Of a DNA stretch of 9,149 bases, positions 1 to 6,704 are shown piece after piece. The DNA comes from Erythrobacter sp. UBA3075. GTDB taxonomy: Bacteria; Pseudomonadota; Alphaproteobacteria; Sphingomonadales; Sphingomonadaceae. The position numbers were made by a program, and so were the translations under genes. A model generated the notes under the pieces. The model did no database searches, was not told the origin of the DNA, and worked only from the letters and a program-made list of their open reading frames with translations. The stretch spans positions 1 through 9,149 of the forward strand of contig DFBR01000047.1 in NCBI GenBank assembly GCA_002367375.1, in the 5' to 3' direction. Positions within the stretch are counted from its first letter, which is position 1; every line of letters starts with the position of its first letter.

Positions 1-2
1 GC

Positions 3-1490
3 TCAATCGCGTCCTTGTCCGCCACTGAATTTGCCACCGCCGCCGCGATTGGCGTCATACGGGTTCTTCGGGCTTTTCAGCGATAGCCGCACCGGCACTG
101 CGCCAAATCCCAAGGACTTGCGAATGCCGTTGAGCAAATAGCGTTCATAGCTGGTCGGCAGGTCGAACAAGCGGCTGCCAAAGATCACGAATCGGGGTGG
201 GCGGGTGCCGACCTGCGTGATGTAGCGCAGCTTGATGCGCCGGCCGCCGGGCGCGGGCGGCGGATTGGCGGACAAAGCATCGTCAAACCAGCGGTTGAGC
301 GCGGCAGTCGGCACGCGGCGGCTCCAGTCTTCGCGCAGCTTAAACGCGGCGCTCAGCATCGTGTCGAGCCCCTTGCCGGTCATGGCGGAGACGGCGAACA
401 GCGGCACGCCGCGCAATTGCGCCAGACCTTCCTGCAAGGCATCCTTGACGCCGTTAAACAGGCTGCTGGGGTCTTCCGCAATGTCCCATTTGTTGATCGC
501 AATCATCAGCGCGCGGCCTTCTTCGATCACTCGGCTGGCGATCTTCAGATCTTGCACTTCAAGCCCGCGCGTCGCATCAAGCAGCAGCACGACAACCTCG
601 GCATAATCGACGGCATTCAGACCATCGGCAACGGATAGCTTCTCCAGCTTGTCGACCACCTTGGCGCGCTTACGCATTCCGGCAGTGTCGATCAGCTTGA
701 TGATTCGGTCCTCGCCTGATTGCGGATCGGTCCAAGTCCAGTCGACTGCGATAGAGTCGCGCGTGATGCCTGCTTCGGGGCCGGTCAGCAGGCGATCTTC
801 GTCCACCAGCCGATTGATCAGTGTGGACTTGCCCGCATTGGGGCGTCCGACGATCGCGATGCTAAGCGGCGCAGTCGGGTCCAGTTCTTCCAGCTCCTCC
901 CCTGCTTCTGCCGCAGCGCGGGCCTTGTCGGCAGCAATGGCCGCTTCGGCTTCGGCTTCGATTTCGAGGCGTTCGGCCTTGTCTCCAATCAGCGGAAACA
1001 GCGCAGAGTAAAGGTCTGCTACGCCTTCGCCATGTTCGGCGCTGACCGGGATCGGTTCACCAAGGCCGAGCGAGTAGGCTTCGAGAATACCGCTCTCGCC
1101 CCCGCGACCCTCGGCTTTGTTGGCGATAAGAACGACCGGCACTTCCTGCTCGCGCAGCCATTGGCCGATTTCTTCGTCGAGCGGAGTGAGGCCGGCGCGG
1201 CTGTCGATAACGAATAATGCGGCATCAGCATCCTTGAGCGAAACCTGCGTCTGCGCGCGCATTCGGCCGGGAAGGCTGGCGTCGTCCTCATTCTCCCAGC
1301 CGGCAGTATCAACCGCTTCAAATTCCAGCCCTGCAAGCCCGGCTACGCCCTTACGGCGGTCGCGCGTAACGCCCGGCTGGTCGTCAACCAGCGCCAGACG
1401 TTTGCCAACCAGACGGTTGAACAGTGTGGACTTGCCGACATTGGGCCGACCGATAATGACGACCTGAGGAAGGGCTTTGGGGGCTTTCAT
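3..1490 (-). CDS. der: Ribosome biogenesis GTPase Der (EngA), complete, 495 aa
   Basis: Der is an essential double-GTPase that binds the 50S precursor and acts late in large-subunit assembly in the cytoplasm. Two Era-like G domains are visible. The first has P-loop GRPNVGKS at residues 14-21, DTAG at 61-64 and a G4 motif NKAE at 124-127. The second has GRPNAGKS at 215-222, DTAG at 268-271 and canonical NKWD at 333-336. A C-terminal KH-like domain follows (about 385-475, with IKLRYITQVGTRPPRFVIF) and a basic Gly-rich tail. The two G domains are joined by an acidic, Ala/Glu-rich linker at about 172-206. The ATG at 1490 fits the family, where about 10-13 residues precede the first P-loop, although no clear Shine-Dalgarno precedes it. 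It lies 57 bases downstream of gloA on the same strand, so co-transcription is possible. NKAE in place of NKxD in G4 is, from memory, common in alphaproteobacterial Der and not a defect. Identity is very secure. Confidence 0.98.
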   Translation of the reverse strand: MKAPKALPQVVIIGRPNVGKSTLFNRLVGKRLALVDDQPGVTRDRRKGVAGLAGLEFEAVDTAGWENEDDASLPGRMRAQTQVSLKDADAALFVIDSRAGLTPLDEEIGQWLREQEVPVVLIANKAEGRGGESGILEAYSLGLGEPIPVSAEHGEGVADLYSALFPLIGDKAERLEIEAEAEAAIAADKARAAAEAGEELEELDPTAPLSIAIVGRPNAGKSTLINRLVDEDRLLTGPEAGITRDSIAVDWTWTDPQSGEDRIIKLIDTAGMRKRAKVVDKLEKLSVADGLNAVDYAEVVVLLLDATRGLEVQDLKIASRVIEEGRALMIAINKWDIAEDPSSLFNGVKDALQEGLAQLRGVPLFAVSAMTGKGLDTMLSAAFKLREDWSRRVPTAALNRWFDDALSANPPPAPGGRRIKLRYITQVGTRPPRFVIFGSRLFDLPTSYERYLLNGIRKSLGFGAVPVRLSLKSPKNPYDANRGGGGKFSGGQGRD

Positions 1491-1547
1491 GCCGCGCAGG
1501 TGGCGCTCGGCGGCACGAAAGGCAAGGGCGAAGGTACGATGGCCGCC

Positions 1548-1985
1548 TTACCAGCTGCCGGTATTTTCCATGCTGGCCCACGGTTCCTGCGGGTCGAGAT
1601 TGCCGTCCTGCAGTAATTCTATGCTGATACCATCGGGTGATCGAACGAAAGCCATGTGCCCATCGCGCGGCGGGCGATTGATGGTGACGCCAGCATCAAT
1701 CAGCGCCTGGCACGTCTCGTAGATATTCTCGACCTGGTAGGCGAGATGACCGAAATTGCGCCCGCCATCATAGCTTTCCGGCGCGCTGCCGTCTTCGGGC
1801 GGCCAATTGTAGGTCAGTTCGACCTCGGCGACGCCTTCCTGCCCCGGTGCGGCAAGGAAAATGAGCGTGAACCGTCCCTTTTCGCTGTCATGGCGGCGTA
1901 CTTCCTCCAGACCGATCAGCTTGAAGAAATCGACCGTCGCCTGCGGATCGGTGACACGGATCATAGTGTGGAGATAATGGGTCAT
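1548..1985 (-). CDS. gloA: Lactoylglutathione lyase (glyoxalase I), 145 aa
   Basis: Glyoxalase I isomerises the hemithioacetal of methylglyoxal and glutathione to S-lactoylglutathione, the first step of cytosolic methylglyoxal detoxification. The protein is a single VOC-fold (two beta-alpha-beta-beta-beta modules) of usual family length. All four metal ligands expected from the E. coli enzyme are present: His6 (in YLHTMIRV), Glu56 (VELTYNW), His80 (NFGHLAY) and Glu123 (ISIELLQ), so it should be active and of the Ni/Co-type bacterial class. The frame is open up to an ATG at 2012, which would add nine residues (MTQDAKEPQ), but the ATG at 1985 is preferred: AAGGA lies 7 bases upstream and the product then starts like E. 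coli GloA (MRLLHTM). It sits downstream of the porin but a terminator separates them, so gloA probably has its own weak promoter or is served by read-through. der follows after 57 bases. Confidence 0.94.
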   Translation of the reverse strand: MTHYLHTMIRVTDPQATVDFFKLIGLEEVRRHDSEKGRFTLIFLAAPGQEGVAEVELTYNWPPEDGSAPESYDGGRNFGHLAYQVENIYETCQALIDAGVTINRPPRDGHMAFVRSPDGISIELLQDGNLDPQEPWASMENTGSW

Positions 1986-1992
1986 TTGGGGT

Positions 1993-1997
1993 TCCTT
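1993..1997 (-). promoter_or_regulatory. Ribosome-binding site deciding the gloA start
   Basis: On the minus strand AAGGA stands 7 bases before the ATG at 1985. The upstream in-frame ATG at 2012 has no comparable site. This supports the shorter 145-residue GloA. Confidence 0.6.
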
Positions 1998-2041
1998 GGC
2001 ATCCTGCGTCATGCCCTAGCAGCCCCGTGCTTGCATAAGAA

Positions 2042-2076
2042 AGGGCCCGCACCAATTCCCCCTTGGTGCGGACCCT
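2042..2076 (-). terminator. Intrinsic terminator after the TorF porin gene
   Basis: A 14-bp stem (left arm 2063-2076, right arm 2042-2055 as read on the minus strand) encloses a 7-base loop at 2056-2062. Read on the minus strand the one imperfect position is a G-U wobble, while on the plus strand it is a C-A mismatch, which assigns the hairpin to minus-strand transcripts. It is followed on that strand by TTTCTT (with the last stem base). It begins 34 bases after the porin stop codon. Confidence 0.85.
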
Positions 2077-2110
2077 CCCGTTCCTCGCGTGACGCGAAGG
2101 CTGTGCGTGC

Positions 2111-2863
2111 TCAGAAGCTCGCAGACAGGCTAAAAACCACCGAATCATCGGTGAAAGTGCCACCCGGATCAATCAGGCCGTCACCTTCAACGCCGACGAA
2201 GGCGACGCCGACAGACAGCGGCGTGCCGGGCACGGCTGCTTCAGCTCCGATGGAATAATCCCAAGCGGTGCTATCGGGTGTGAAGGTCAGAAAGCCATCA
2301 GTGTATCCCAGGTGTCCCGTTACGGTGACAGGCGTTCCCGGAATGCCGACGCCAAGATCGCTATAGATGTAGAAATTGTCAGTCCCGCCGAGCGAATCCT
2401 GCTCCGGTGCATAGGCGATGCCGAGCGTCGCTTCTGCCGGGCCAATTCCGACGCCAACCGAGCCATAGGCTTCCAGATAATCGAAATCACCCGGGCCTGC
2501 GTCCGGATAGATGTAGGCGATTACGCCAATATCAGTGGAGACATTGCCGAATTCTCCGGCCCAGCCGCCGTAGATATCCAGCTCGGTCGAACCGAAGCCG
2601 ACCGTGGTTTCGTCAAGGGAAGATGCCCATGTGCCGACATAAAAACCGCTGGGAAGGCCAACGTCGATGCCGCCCTGAATGGCGATCTCGCCATCGGACA
2701 GGCTAACGCCGCGAAACTTGTAGTCGCTGACGATGGCGACATTTGCGGAAACTTCGACACCGATTCCGGAATCATCATCATCCTGCGCCATGGCAGGAGC
2801 CGCCAGAAGGGCGGAGGTGGACAGAACTGATACAGCCAAAAGGCTGCGGACGGACGTAAGCAT
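2111..2863 (-). CDS. TorF-family putative outer-membrane porin, 250 aa
   Basis: This resembles the TorF family (TIGR02001 / Gcw_chp), predicted outer-membrane beta-barrels of proteobacteria with unproven substrates. A Sec signal peptide covers residues 1-26 (basic start, hydrophobic core, AMA|Q cleavage site), followed by an acidic DDDDSG stretch. The mature part opens with the family pattern VSANVAIVSDYKFRGVSLSD and alternates polar and hydrophobic residues with many Gly and Tyr, as expected of transmembrane beta-strands. It ends in VVFSLSASF: the C-terminal Phe is the usual BAM recognition signal. The reading frame opens at a TTG at 2869, but the ATG at 2863 is preferred because GAGGA stands about 7 bases upstream. 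It is divergent from the metallophosphoesterase and ends in a good terminator. In other alphaproteobacteria TorF genes are often near nitrogen-regulation genes; none is seen here, so no substrate is proposed. Confidence 0.85.
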   Translation of the reverse strand: MLTSVRSLLAVSVLSTSALLAAPAMAQDDDDSGIGVEVSANVAIVSDYKFRGVSLSDGEIAIQGGIDVGLPSGFYVGTWASSLDETTVGFGSTELDIYGGWAGEFGNVSTDIGVIAYIYPDAGPGDFDYLEAYGSVGVGIGPAEATLGIAYAPEQDSLGGTDNFYIYSDLGVGIPGTPVTVTGHLGYTDGFLTFTPDSTAWDYSIGAEAAVPGTPLSVGVAFVGVEGDGLIDPGGTFTDDSVVFSLSASF

Positions 2864-2869
2864 GGACAA

Positions 2870-2875
2870 TTCCTC
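2870..2875 (-). promoter_or_regulatory. Ribosome-binding site deciding the porin start
   Basis: GAGGAA on the minus strand lies 6-7 bases before the ATG at 2863. The alternative TTG at 2869 directly abuts this site and cannot use it, so the ATG is the start and the signal peptide begins MLTSVRS. Confidence 0.7.
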
Positions 2876-2911
2876 GATTGCTATGGTGAACTATGCTTCG
2901 TCCCACCTGCG

Positions 2912-2953
2912 TCTCGCGAATTTGGCATCGTGGCGTGCCGATTTCTCGCGAAT
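2912..2953. repeat. 10-base direct repeat upstream of the porin gene
   Basis: TCTCGCGAAT occurs at 2912-2921 and identically at 2944-2953, a spacing of 32 bases or about three helical turns, on the same face of the DNA. Each copy contains the palindrome TCGCGA. The pair lies 49-90 bases upstream of the porin ATG, where an activator or repressor would act. It could be chance. Confidence 0.4.
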
Positions 2954-3167
2954 GCGCAATGATCATGCACATGGATGCTGCACTGCACAAGATTAATTGC
3001 GGCAAATGCTCGTGGCGCGTAACCCTGTGTCTAATTTGCATCACATTCAGGGGCTGGTCATGAAAAACCGGCACACAGGCGCTTTGCAGGGCACTCTGAT
3101 TGCGCAGCTGTGCGTAATATCTATGTGGACGGTTAGAATTTGCGTCATGATGCAGTATTTCACTTCC

Positions 3168-3968
3168 ATGTTCACTCCGTCGAAAGCCAAGACGAAGAAA
3201 GAACTGCCGCGCATCCCCGAGGGGCGGCGGGTGTATGCTGTGGGCGATGTGCATGGCCGCAGCGACCTGTTCATCTCGTTGATCGAAGCGATTGAGGCAG
3301 ACGTCCACGCAGCCGAGGCCGAAGGACTAAAGTGCGAAGTGGTGCTGCTGGGCGATCTGGTCGATCGCGGTCCAGACAGCGCCAATGTGATCGAACTGGC
3401 GCGCAAGTGGAAGAAAATGCGCGAAGTCCACATCCTGTGCGGCAATCACGAGGAAATGTTCCTCAACAGTTTTGAAGATAAGGATATTTTGCGCCATTTC
3501 CTGCGGCATGGCGGGCGTGAAACGCTGATAAGCTATGGGATGGAGCGCAAGGTCTTCACCAAGGCCAGCCTGTCCGAGATTCAGGAGATGCTGGAAGACG
3601 TGGTGCCGAAGAAGCACCGCAAATTCATCGGTGAGTTCGAGGACATGGTGCAGCTGGGCGACTACCTGTTCGTCCACGCCGGGATTGAACCGGGCGTTCC
3701 GCTAGAAGAGCAAAAGCAGCGCTCCCTGCGGTGGATTCGCGAACCCTTCCTCAGTCATGAAAAGTCCCATGGGCTGGTGGTGGTTCATGGCCACACGATC
3801 ACCGATGAAGTGGTCGATGCCGGAAATCGGATCGGGATCGATACCGGCGCCTATTCGAGCGGACGGCTGACCGCGCTTGTTCTCGAAGGCAAGAAGCGGC
3901 GCTATCTGGTGGCTGCCGAGGGCAAAAAGGGCAAGGTCACCGTTGAAGGCGCCAAGCTGAAGGCCTGA
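3168..3968 (+). CDS. PPP-type metallophosphoesterase (serine/threonine protein phosphatase family), 266 aa
   Basis: This is a calcineurin-like, dinuclear-metal phosphoesterase related to bacterial PPP phosphatases such as lambda phosphatase and PrpA/PrpB. The signature motifs are in order: GDVHG (26-30), GDLVDRG (62-68), GNHE (92-95), a metal-ligand His in FVHAG (170) and VVHGHT (205-210). All metal ligands expected of the fold are present, so activity is likely; the substrate (phosphoprotein, bis-nucleoside tetraphosphate or other) cannot be told from sequence. No signal peptide or membrane segment is visible, so it is probably cytoplasmic. The start is uncertain. The frame is open from 2997, with in-frame ATGs at 3147, 3150 and 3168, none with a clear Shine-Dalgarno. 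I prefer 3168 because related proteins usually have about 10-18 residues before PEGRRVYAVGD. A TAGAAT hexamer at 3134-3139 could be a -10 element giving a very short leader, but the -35 is poor. It faces rnpB tail to tail. Confidence 0.88.
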   Translation: MFTPSKAKTKKELPRIPEGRRVYAVGDVHGRSDLFISLIEAIEADVHAAEAEGLKCEVVLLGDLVDRGPDSANVIELARKWKKMREVHILCGNHEEMFLNSFEDKDILRHFLRHGGRETLISYGMERKVFTKASLSEIQEMLEDVVPKKHRKFIGEFEDMVQLGDYLFVHAGIEPGVPLEEQKQRSLRWIREPFLSHEKSHGLVVVHGHTITDEVVDAGNRIGIDTGAYSSGRLTALVLEGKKRRYLVAAEGKKGKVTVEGAKLKA

Positions 3969-4000
3969 GCGCGCTGCAAAATCAGCCAAAGGCCCGAAAT

Positions 4001-4415
4001 GCCGGGGGGCCTGTAAGCCGGGTTCTGTCCCGCAACCGATATGCAAACACATCAGCGCTGCGGGGGCAGCCATTCATCTAGGCGGGGGATTGCTCCCGCG
4101 CTCCAGCGACCAACCCGGGTCTCTCGGAGCGAAACACTCCTGCCTATGAATAGGCGCGAGACCCCTATGCGGTCTTGCTCCGGGTGGGGTTTGCCATGAC
4201 GGAGACTGTTGCCAGCCCCCCGGTGCGCTCTTGCCGCACCCTTTCACCCTTGCCTGTGAGGTTTCCCTCCATCGGCGGTATACTCTCTGTGGCACTTTCC
4301 CTGAGCTTTGGCCCGAAAGCCTTCACCCGGCGGGCGTTACCCGCCACCCTTGTTTCATGGAGCCCGGACTTTCCTCGAATTCTTGCGAAATCGCGGCTGC
4401 CCAGCCCCCCGGCGC
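4001..4415 (-). ncRNA. rnpB: RNase P RNA, bacterial type A
   Basis: This is the catalytic RNA of RNase P, which removes 5' leaders from pre-tRNAs together with the RnpA protein. On the minus strand the near-universal signatures appear in order: GAGGAAAGTCCGGGCTCC (4359-4376, P4 5' strand and CR-I), GGGTGAAAGGGTGCGGCAAG and following (within 4222-4249, CR-II/III), CTAGATGAATGG (4069-4080) and ACAGAACCCGGCTTA (4014-4028, CR-V and P4 3' strand). The ends are set by helix P1, GCCGGGGGGC (4404-4413) pairing with GCCCCCCGGC (4001-4010). A P18-like hairpin (GCGGG...CCCGC) is present. The E. coli-like short segment before CR-V is replaced by an extended two-part hairpin at 4029-4064, which I read as P19. 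Exact mature ends are uncertain by a few bases. A weak GGCC-TTT-GGCT hairpin with TTTT (about 3979-3995) may terminate it. The open reading frames crossing this stretch are not genes. Confidence 0.96.
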
Positions 4416-4420
4416 TATTG

Positions 4421-4448
4421 GATATAGAACGGGCACCGCTTTTTGCAA
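4421..4448 (-). promoter_or_regulatory. Likely rnpB promoter
   Basis: On the minus strand TATATC (4421-4426) sits about 6 bases before the inferred 5' end of RNase P RNA, a good -10 position. A partial -35 match, TTGCAA (4443-4448), lies 16 bases further upstream. The -35 falls in the loop and stem of the hairpin that ends aqpZ. Position is supported by the well-defined rnpB end; the -35 is a weak match. Confidence 0.45.
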
Positions 4449-4460
4449 AGCGGCGCCCGG
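4429..4460 (-). terminator. Hairpin after aqpZ, probable terminator
   Basis: Arms 4447-4459 and 4430-4442 form a 13-bp stem with loop GCAA, a GNRA-type tetraloop, when read on the minus strand. The only non-Watson-Crick pair is G-U on the minus strand and would be A-C on the plus strand, so it belongs to minus-strand RNA. It starts about 20 bases after the aqpZ stop. The following TTCTATAT is a poor U-tract, so termination may be partial. Confidence 0.65.
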
Positions 4461-4479
4461 TTCAATTGTCGCGCGAATG

Positions 4480-5199
4480 CTAGTCTGCGTCGCCGCCGAT
4501 GCCTTCCAGCGCTTCATCAGGTGACAGCAGATAGCGCCAGATCACCGCACCTATTGCGGCACCGATTAGCGGAGCGGCCCAGAACAGCCAAAGCTGCGGG
4601 ACCGCCGCTGTTTCGGCATAGAACGCCACGCCGGTAGAGCGCGCCGGATTGACCGAAGTGTTGGTCACGGGAATGGAAATGAGGTGGATCAGCGTCAACG
4701 CGAGACCAATGCTGATCGGAGCAAATCCGCCCGGCACCTTGTTCGATGTCGAACCGAGAATGACGATCAGGAAGCCCGCCGTCAGCACAATTTCAATCAG
4801 CAGGGCTGCCGTCATCGAATAACCGCCCGGCGAAAGTTCACCAAATCCGTTGGAAGCGAACCCTCCGGCGGTCCATCCATCCTGACCCGAAGCGATCAGG
4901 AACAGCATTCCCGCAGCGCAAAACGCGCCGATGACCTGCGCGATCCAATAGAGTGGTAACTCGCTCCACGAAAAGCGTCCGCCAAGTGCGAGGCCAAGCG
5001 AAACGGCAGGGTTGAAATGTCCACCCGAAATACCGCCCACGGCATAGGCCATGGTCAGCACAGTGAGGCCAAATGCCAGCGAAACGCCGACGAAGCCGAT
5101 GCCGAGGTCCGGATAGCCCGCCGCGAGAACGGCTGCGCCGCAACCGCCAAAAACGAGCCAGAAAGTGCCGAAGAACTCGGCTGCAAATTTGCGTATCAT
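4480..5199 (-). CDS. aqpZ: Aquaporin Z, water channel, 239 aa
   Basis: This is a MIP-family tetrameric inner-membrane channel for rapid osmotic water flow. Six hydrophobic helices and two half-helices are visible, with both NPA boxes: [11 protein letters not shown] (NPA at 63-65) and [12 protein letters not shown] (NPA at 184-186). The four aromatic/arginine selectivity residues known for E. coli AqpZ can be matched: Phe43, His172, Thr181 and Arg187. The bulky Phe and His predict water, not glycerol, selectivity. Cys20 also matches E. coli. Length is typical (231-240). The ATG at 5199 has AAGGAG at 5210-5215 on the minus strand, followed by GAGGG-like sequence, so the start is firm. A terminator-like hairpin follows, then rnpB. 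The 295 bases upstream hold no gene; I see no convincing promoter in them. Confidence 0.97.
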   Translation of the reverse strand: MIRKFAAEFFGTFWLVFGGCGAAVLAAGYPDLGIGFVGVSLAFGLTVLTMAYAVGGISGGHFNPAVSLGLALGGRFSWSELPLYWIAQVIGAFCAAGMLFLIASGQDGWTAGGFASNGFGELSPGGYSMTAALLIEIVLTAGFLIVILGSTSNKVPGGFAPISIGLALTLIHLISIPVTNTSVNPARSTGVAFYAETAAVPQLWLFWAAPLIGAAIGAVIWRYLLSPDEALEGIGGDAD

Positions 5200-5414
5200 G
5201 ATGGTCCCTCTCCTTTGATTGAGACTCTCTCAGGCTAGCGCGGAGGTGACGAAGACGCGAATCGGGTTGTGTAAAATCCTGTCTGGCTCCGGCTCTAAAT
5301 TGCCCCGCATCTTGGAAAATATCGGCCGCTTGACGCGTGTATTGGAGTCCAAATTCGACTGCGTTTTGGTAAGATTAACCGGCTCAATTCGGCGGGATTG
5401 CTTTGGGGGCGGGG

Positions 5415-5444
5415 CCATCGCCACCCATCGCCGCCCATCGACAC
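5415..5444. repeat. Three tandem 10-base units
   Basis: Units CCATCGCCAC, CCATCGCCGC and CCATCGACAC run head to tail with a period of exactly 10 bases, in the 295-base gap between aqpZ and the AhpD-like gene. No other function is visible in this gap (5200-5494). The array may simply be slippage-derived simple sequence. Confidence 0.55.
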
Positions 5445-5494
5445 TGCCAGAACTGACGGACTGTTTATGCAGTCACTGGTTCTTCAAAAACCGC

Positions 5495-5860
5495 TCATCC
5501 CTCAGCCGCTTCGCTGTGCTGGTCATACGCTTCGAGCGCTTGCGCGGCATACATCGCGCTCGGCCCTGCGCCCATATAGACGGCCAAGCCTAGTGTCTCG
5601 GCGATTTCCTCTCGCGTCGCGCCGTGCTTGCGCGCGCCTTCGACGTGGTAGGTGATGCAAGGGTCGCACCGGACCGCGACCGATATCGCCACTGCCAGCA
5701 GCTCCTTTGTCTTGCTGTCCAACGCCCCGCTTCCGTGCGCAGCTGCGCCCATTTCGCGGAAGGCCTTCATGACATCTGGCTGACCTTTGTGCAGATTCTT
5801 GATGGCCGGGAGGAGGCTGACAGCCATGCCTGGCCAGTCCTTAAATTGCTTAGCGCTCAT
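5495..5860 (-). CDS. Carboxymuconolactone decarboxylase family protein, AhpD-like, 121 aa
   Basis: This is a small all-helical protein of the CMD/AhpD superfamily, often thiol-dependent peroxidases or disulfide reductases. The AhpD-type signature is present: Glu53 in KTKELLAVAIS, then Cys65-x-x-Cys68 and His72 in RCDPCITYH. The intact CxxC-x3-H suggests redox activity and argues against a true gamma-carboxymuconolactone decarboxylase of aromatic degradation, for which no neighbouring pathway genes are seen. No signal peptide is visible, so it is cytoplasmic. The frame extends to an ATG at 5899, adding 13 basic residues, but the ATG at 5860 is preferred: the product then starts MSAKQFKDWP next to the domain, and a weak GAAGAG site lies about 10 bases upstream. 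It lies 96 bases downstream of the amidase on the same strand. The true substrate is unknown. Confidence 0.88.
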   Translation of the reverse strand: MSAKQFKDWPGMAVSLLPAIKNLHKGQPDVMKAFREMGAAAHGSGALDSKTKELLAVAISVAVRCDPCITYHVEGARKHGATREEIAETLGLAVYMGAGPSAMYAAQALEAYDQHSEAAEG

Positions 5861-5956
5861 TGAATGTTTTCTCTTCTGAATTGATGACCTCGTTACCATC
5901 GCGCTCGAAGCTTCGGGTTGGCATTGAGATGGATCAATCTGGAATGAAAATTCCTG

Positions 5957-6664
5957 TTACCGCGCCAGCCCCCGGTCACGATCAAGCAGCAGCTGGAACA
6001 GAATAGCGCGCACTTCGCCGTCGATCTGGCCATCGATACGCCCTGGGCGCCAGCGTCGCTGGAACGCTTCGACCACCTTGTGACCATCGGTGATGTCATA
6101 GCCAAAGCGTTCGAGCGCCAAATAGAAGCTTGCATCATTGTCGAACGGATCGCCATGCTCCAGCTTTTCCGGACGTGGCAGGCACAGGCCATATTCGGCG
6201 AGGCGATCCCAAGGAAATAGCTCACCCGGATCGATCTTGCGGGCGGGTGCAACATCCGAATGGCCGACCACATTGGCGCGGGGGATATCGTGGTCTTTCA
6301 CGATACGATGCAGCAACGGCACCAGCGCATCCACTTGCGCATCGTTGAATTCACGATAGCCCAGCTCATGGCCGGGATGATCCATTTCGATCCCGATGCT
6401 GGCCGAATTCACGTCCTTGTGGCCGCGCCAATAGCTTGCCCCGGCGTGCCACGCGCGCTTGTTGTCCGGAACCAGACGGATGACTTCGCCTTCCTCCGTA
6501 ATGCAGTAATGGGCCGAGACCTGCGCTTCAGGGTCGCACATGCGAGCAATCGCCGTGTCGACCGGTTTCATCTCGGTATAATGCAACACGACCATGGAGA
6601 TCGGCAGCGCGCGATCATTGAAATTGGGCGAGAGCTGCTCGCGGTGGACCAGCTCGTCACTCAT
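5957..6664 (-). CDS. N-acetylmuramoyl-L-alanine amidase, AmpD/AmiD-like with peptidoglycan-binding domain, 235 aa
   Basis: This Zn amidase (Amidase_2 / PGRP fold) cleaves the bond between N-acetylmuramic (or anhydro-muramic) acid and L-Ala in peptidoglycan or its fragments. Zn ligands by comparison with AmpD are His28 (VVLHYTEM), His135 (VVGHSDVAP) and Asp145, with catalytic Lys143 in RKIDPG and Glu93 in IGIEMDH. A C-terminal helical segment at about 175-228 (YLALERFGYDITDG...FQRRWRPG...) looks like a PG_binding_1 domain, giving the E. coli AmiD domain order. Unlike AmiD, no signal peptide or lipobox is visible, so the protein appears cytosolic like AmpD, where it would recycle anhydro-muropeptides. 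The start ATG at 6664 has GAGG about 6 bases upstream. It follows chpT after 40 bases and may share its transcript. Whether it is functionally AmpD or exported by another route is not settled. Confidence 0.92.
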   Translation of the reverse strand: MSDELVHREQLSPNFNDRALPISMVVLHYTEMKPVDTAIARMCDPEAQVSAHYCITEEGEVIRLVPDNKRAWHAGASYWRGHKDVNSASIGIEMDHPGHELGYREFNDAQVDALVPLLHRIVKDHDIPRANVVGHSDVAPARKIDPGELFPWDRLAEYGLCLPRPEKLEHGDPFDNDASFYLALERFGYDITDGHKVVEAFQRRWRPGRIDGQIDGEVRAILFQLLLDRDRGLAR

Positions 6665-6704
6665 GCAGTGCCTCGTCCATCACGGGCCTGCCAAAGCGCC
6701 CGCA

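Noticed and set aside
118..130. Non-canonical G4 motif NKAE in the first GTPase domain of Der (residues 124-127; bases near 1110-1121)
   Set aside because: I recall the same substitution in many alphaproteobacterial Der proteins, so it is not a defect or novelty; the second domain keeps NKWD.
2930..2952. Possible sigma-54 promoter (GGCACG...TGC) upstream of the porin on the minus strand
   Set aside because: The GG-to-GC spacing is 11 bases instead of the required 10 and the -12 element is poor, so it does not meet the consensus.
4074..4483. Several overlapping reading frames of 60-123 codons on both strands
   Set aside because: They lie across the RNase P RNA, whose conserved signature sequences and P1 pairing explain the stretch; the translations have no recognisable protein features.
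5223..5349. Two GANTC sites (5223-5227, 5345-5349, the latter inside TTGGAGTCCAA) upstream of aqpZ as CcrM/GcrA control
   Set aside because: GANTC is expected about once per 256 bases by chance, so two in this interval are not evidence of cell-cycle control.
5941..5954. GGAAT-GAAA-ATTCC hairpin with a GNRA-type loop just after the amidase stop
   Set aside because: Only five pairs; the GNRA loop forms on the plus strand while the genes are on the minus strand, and no T-tract follows.
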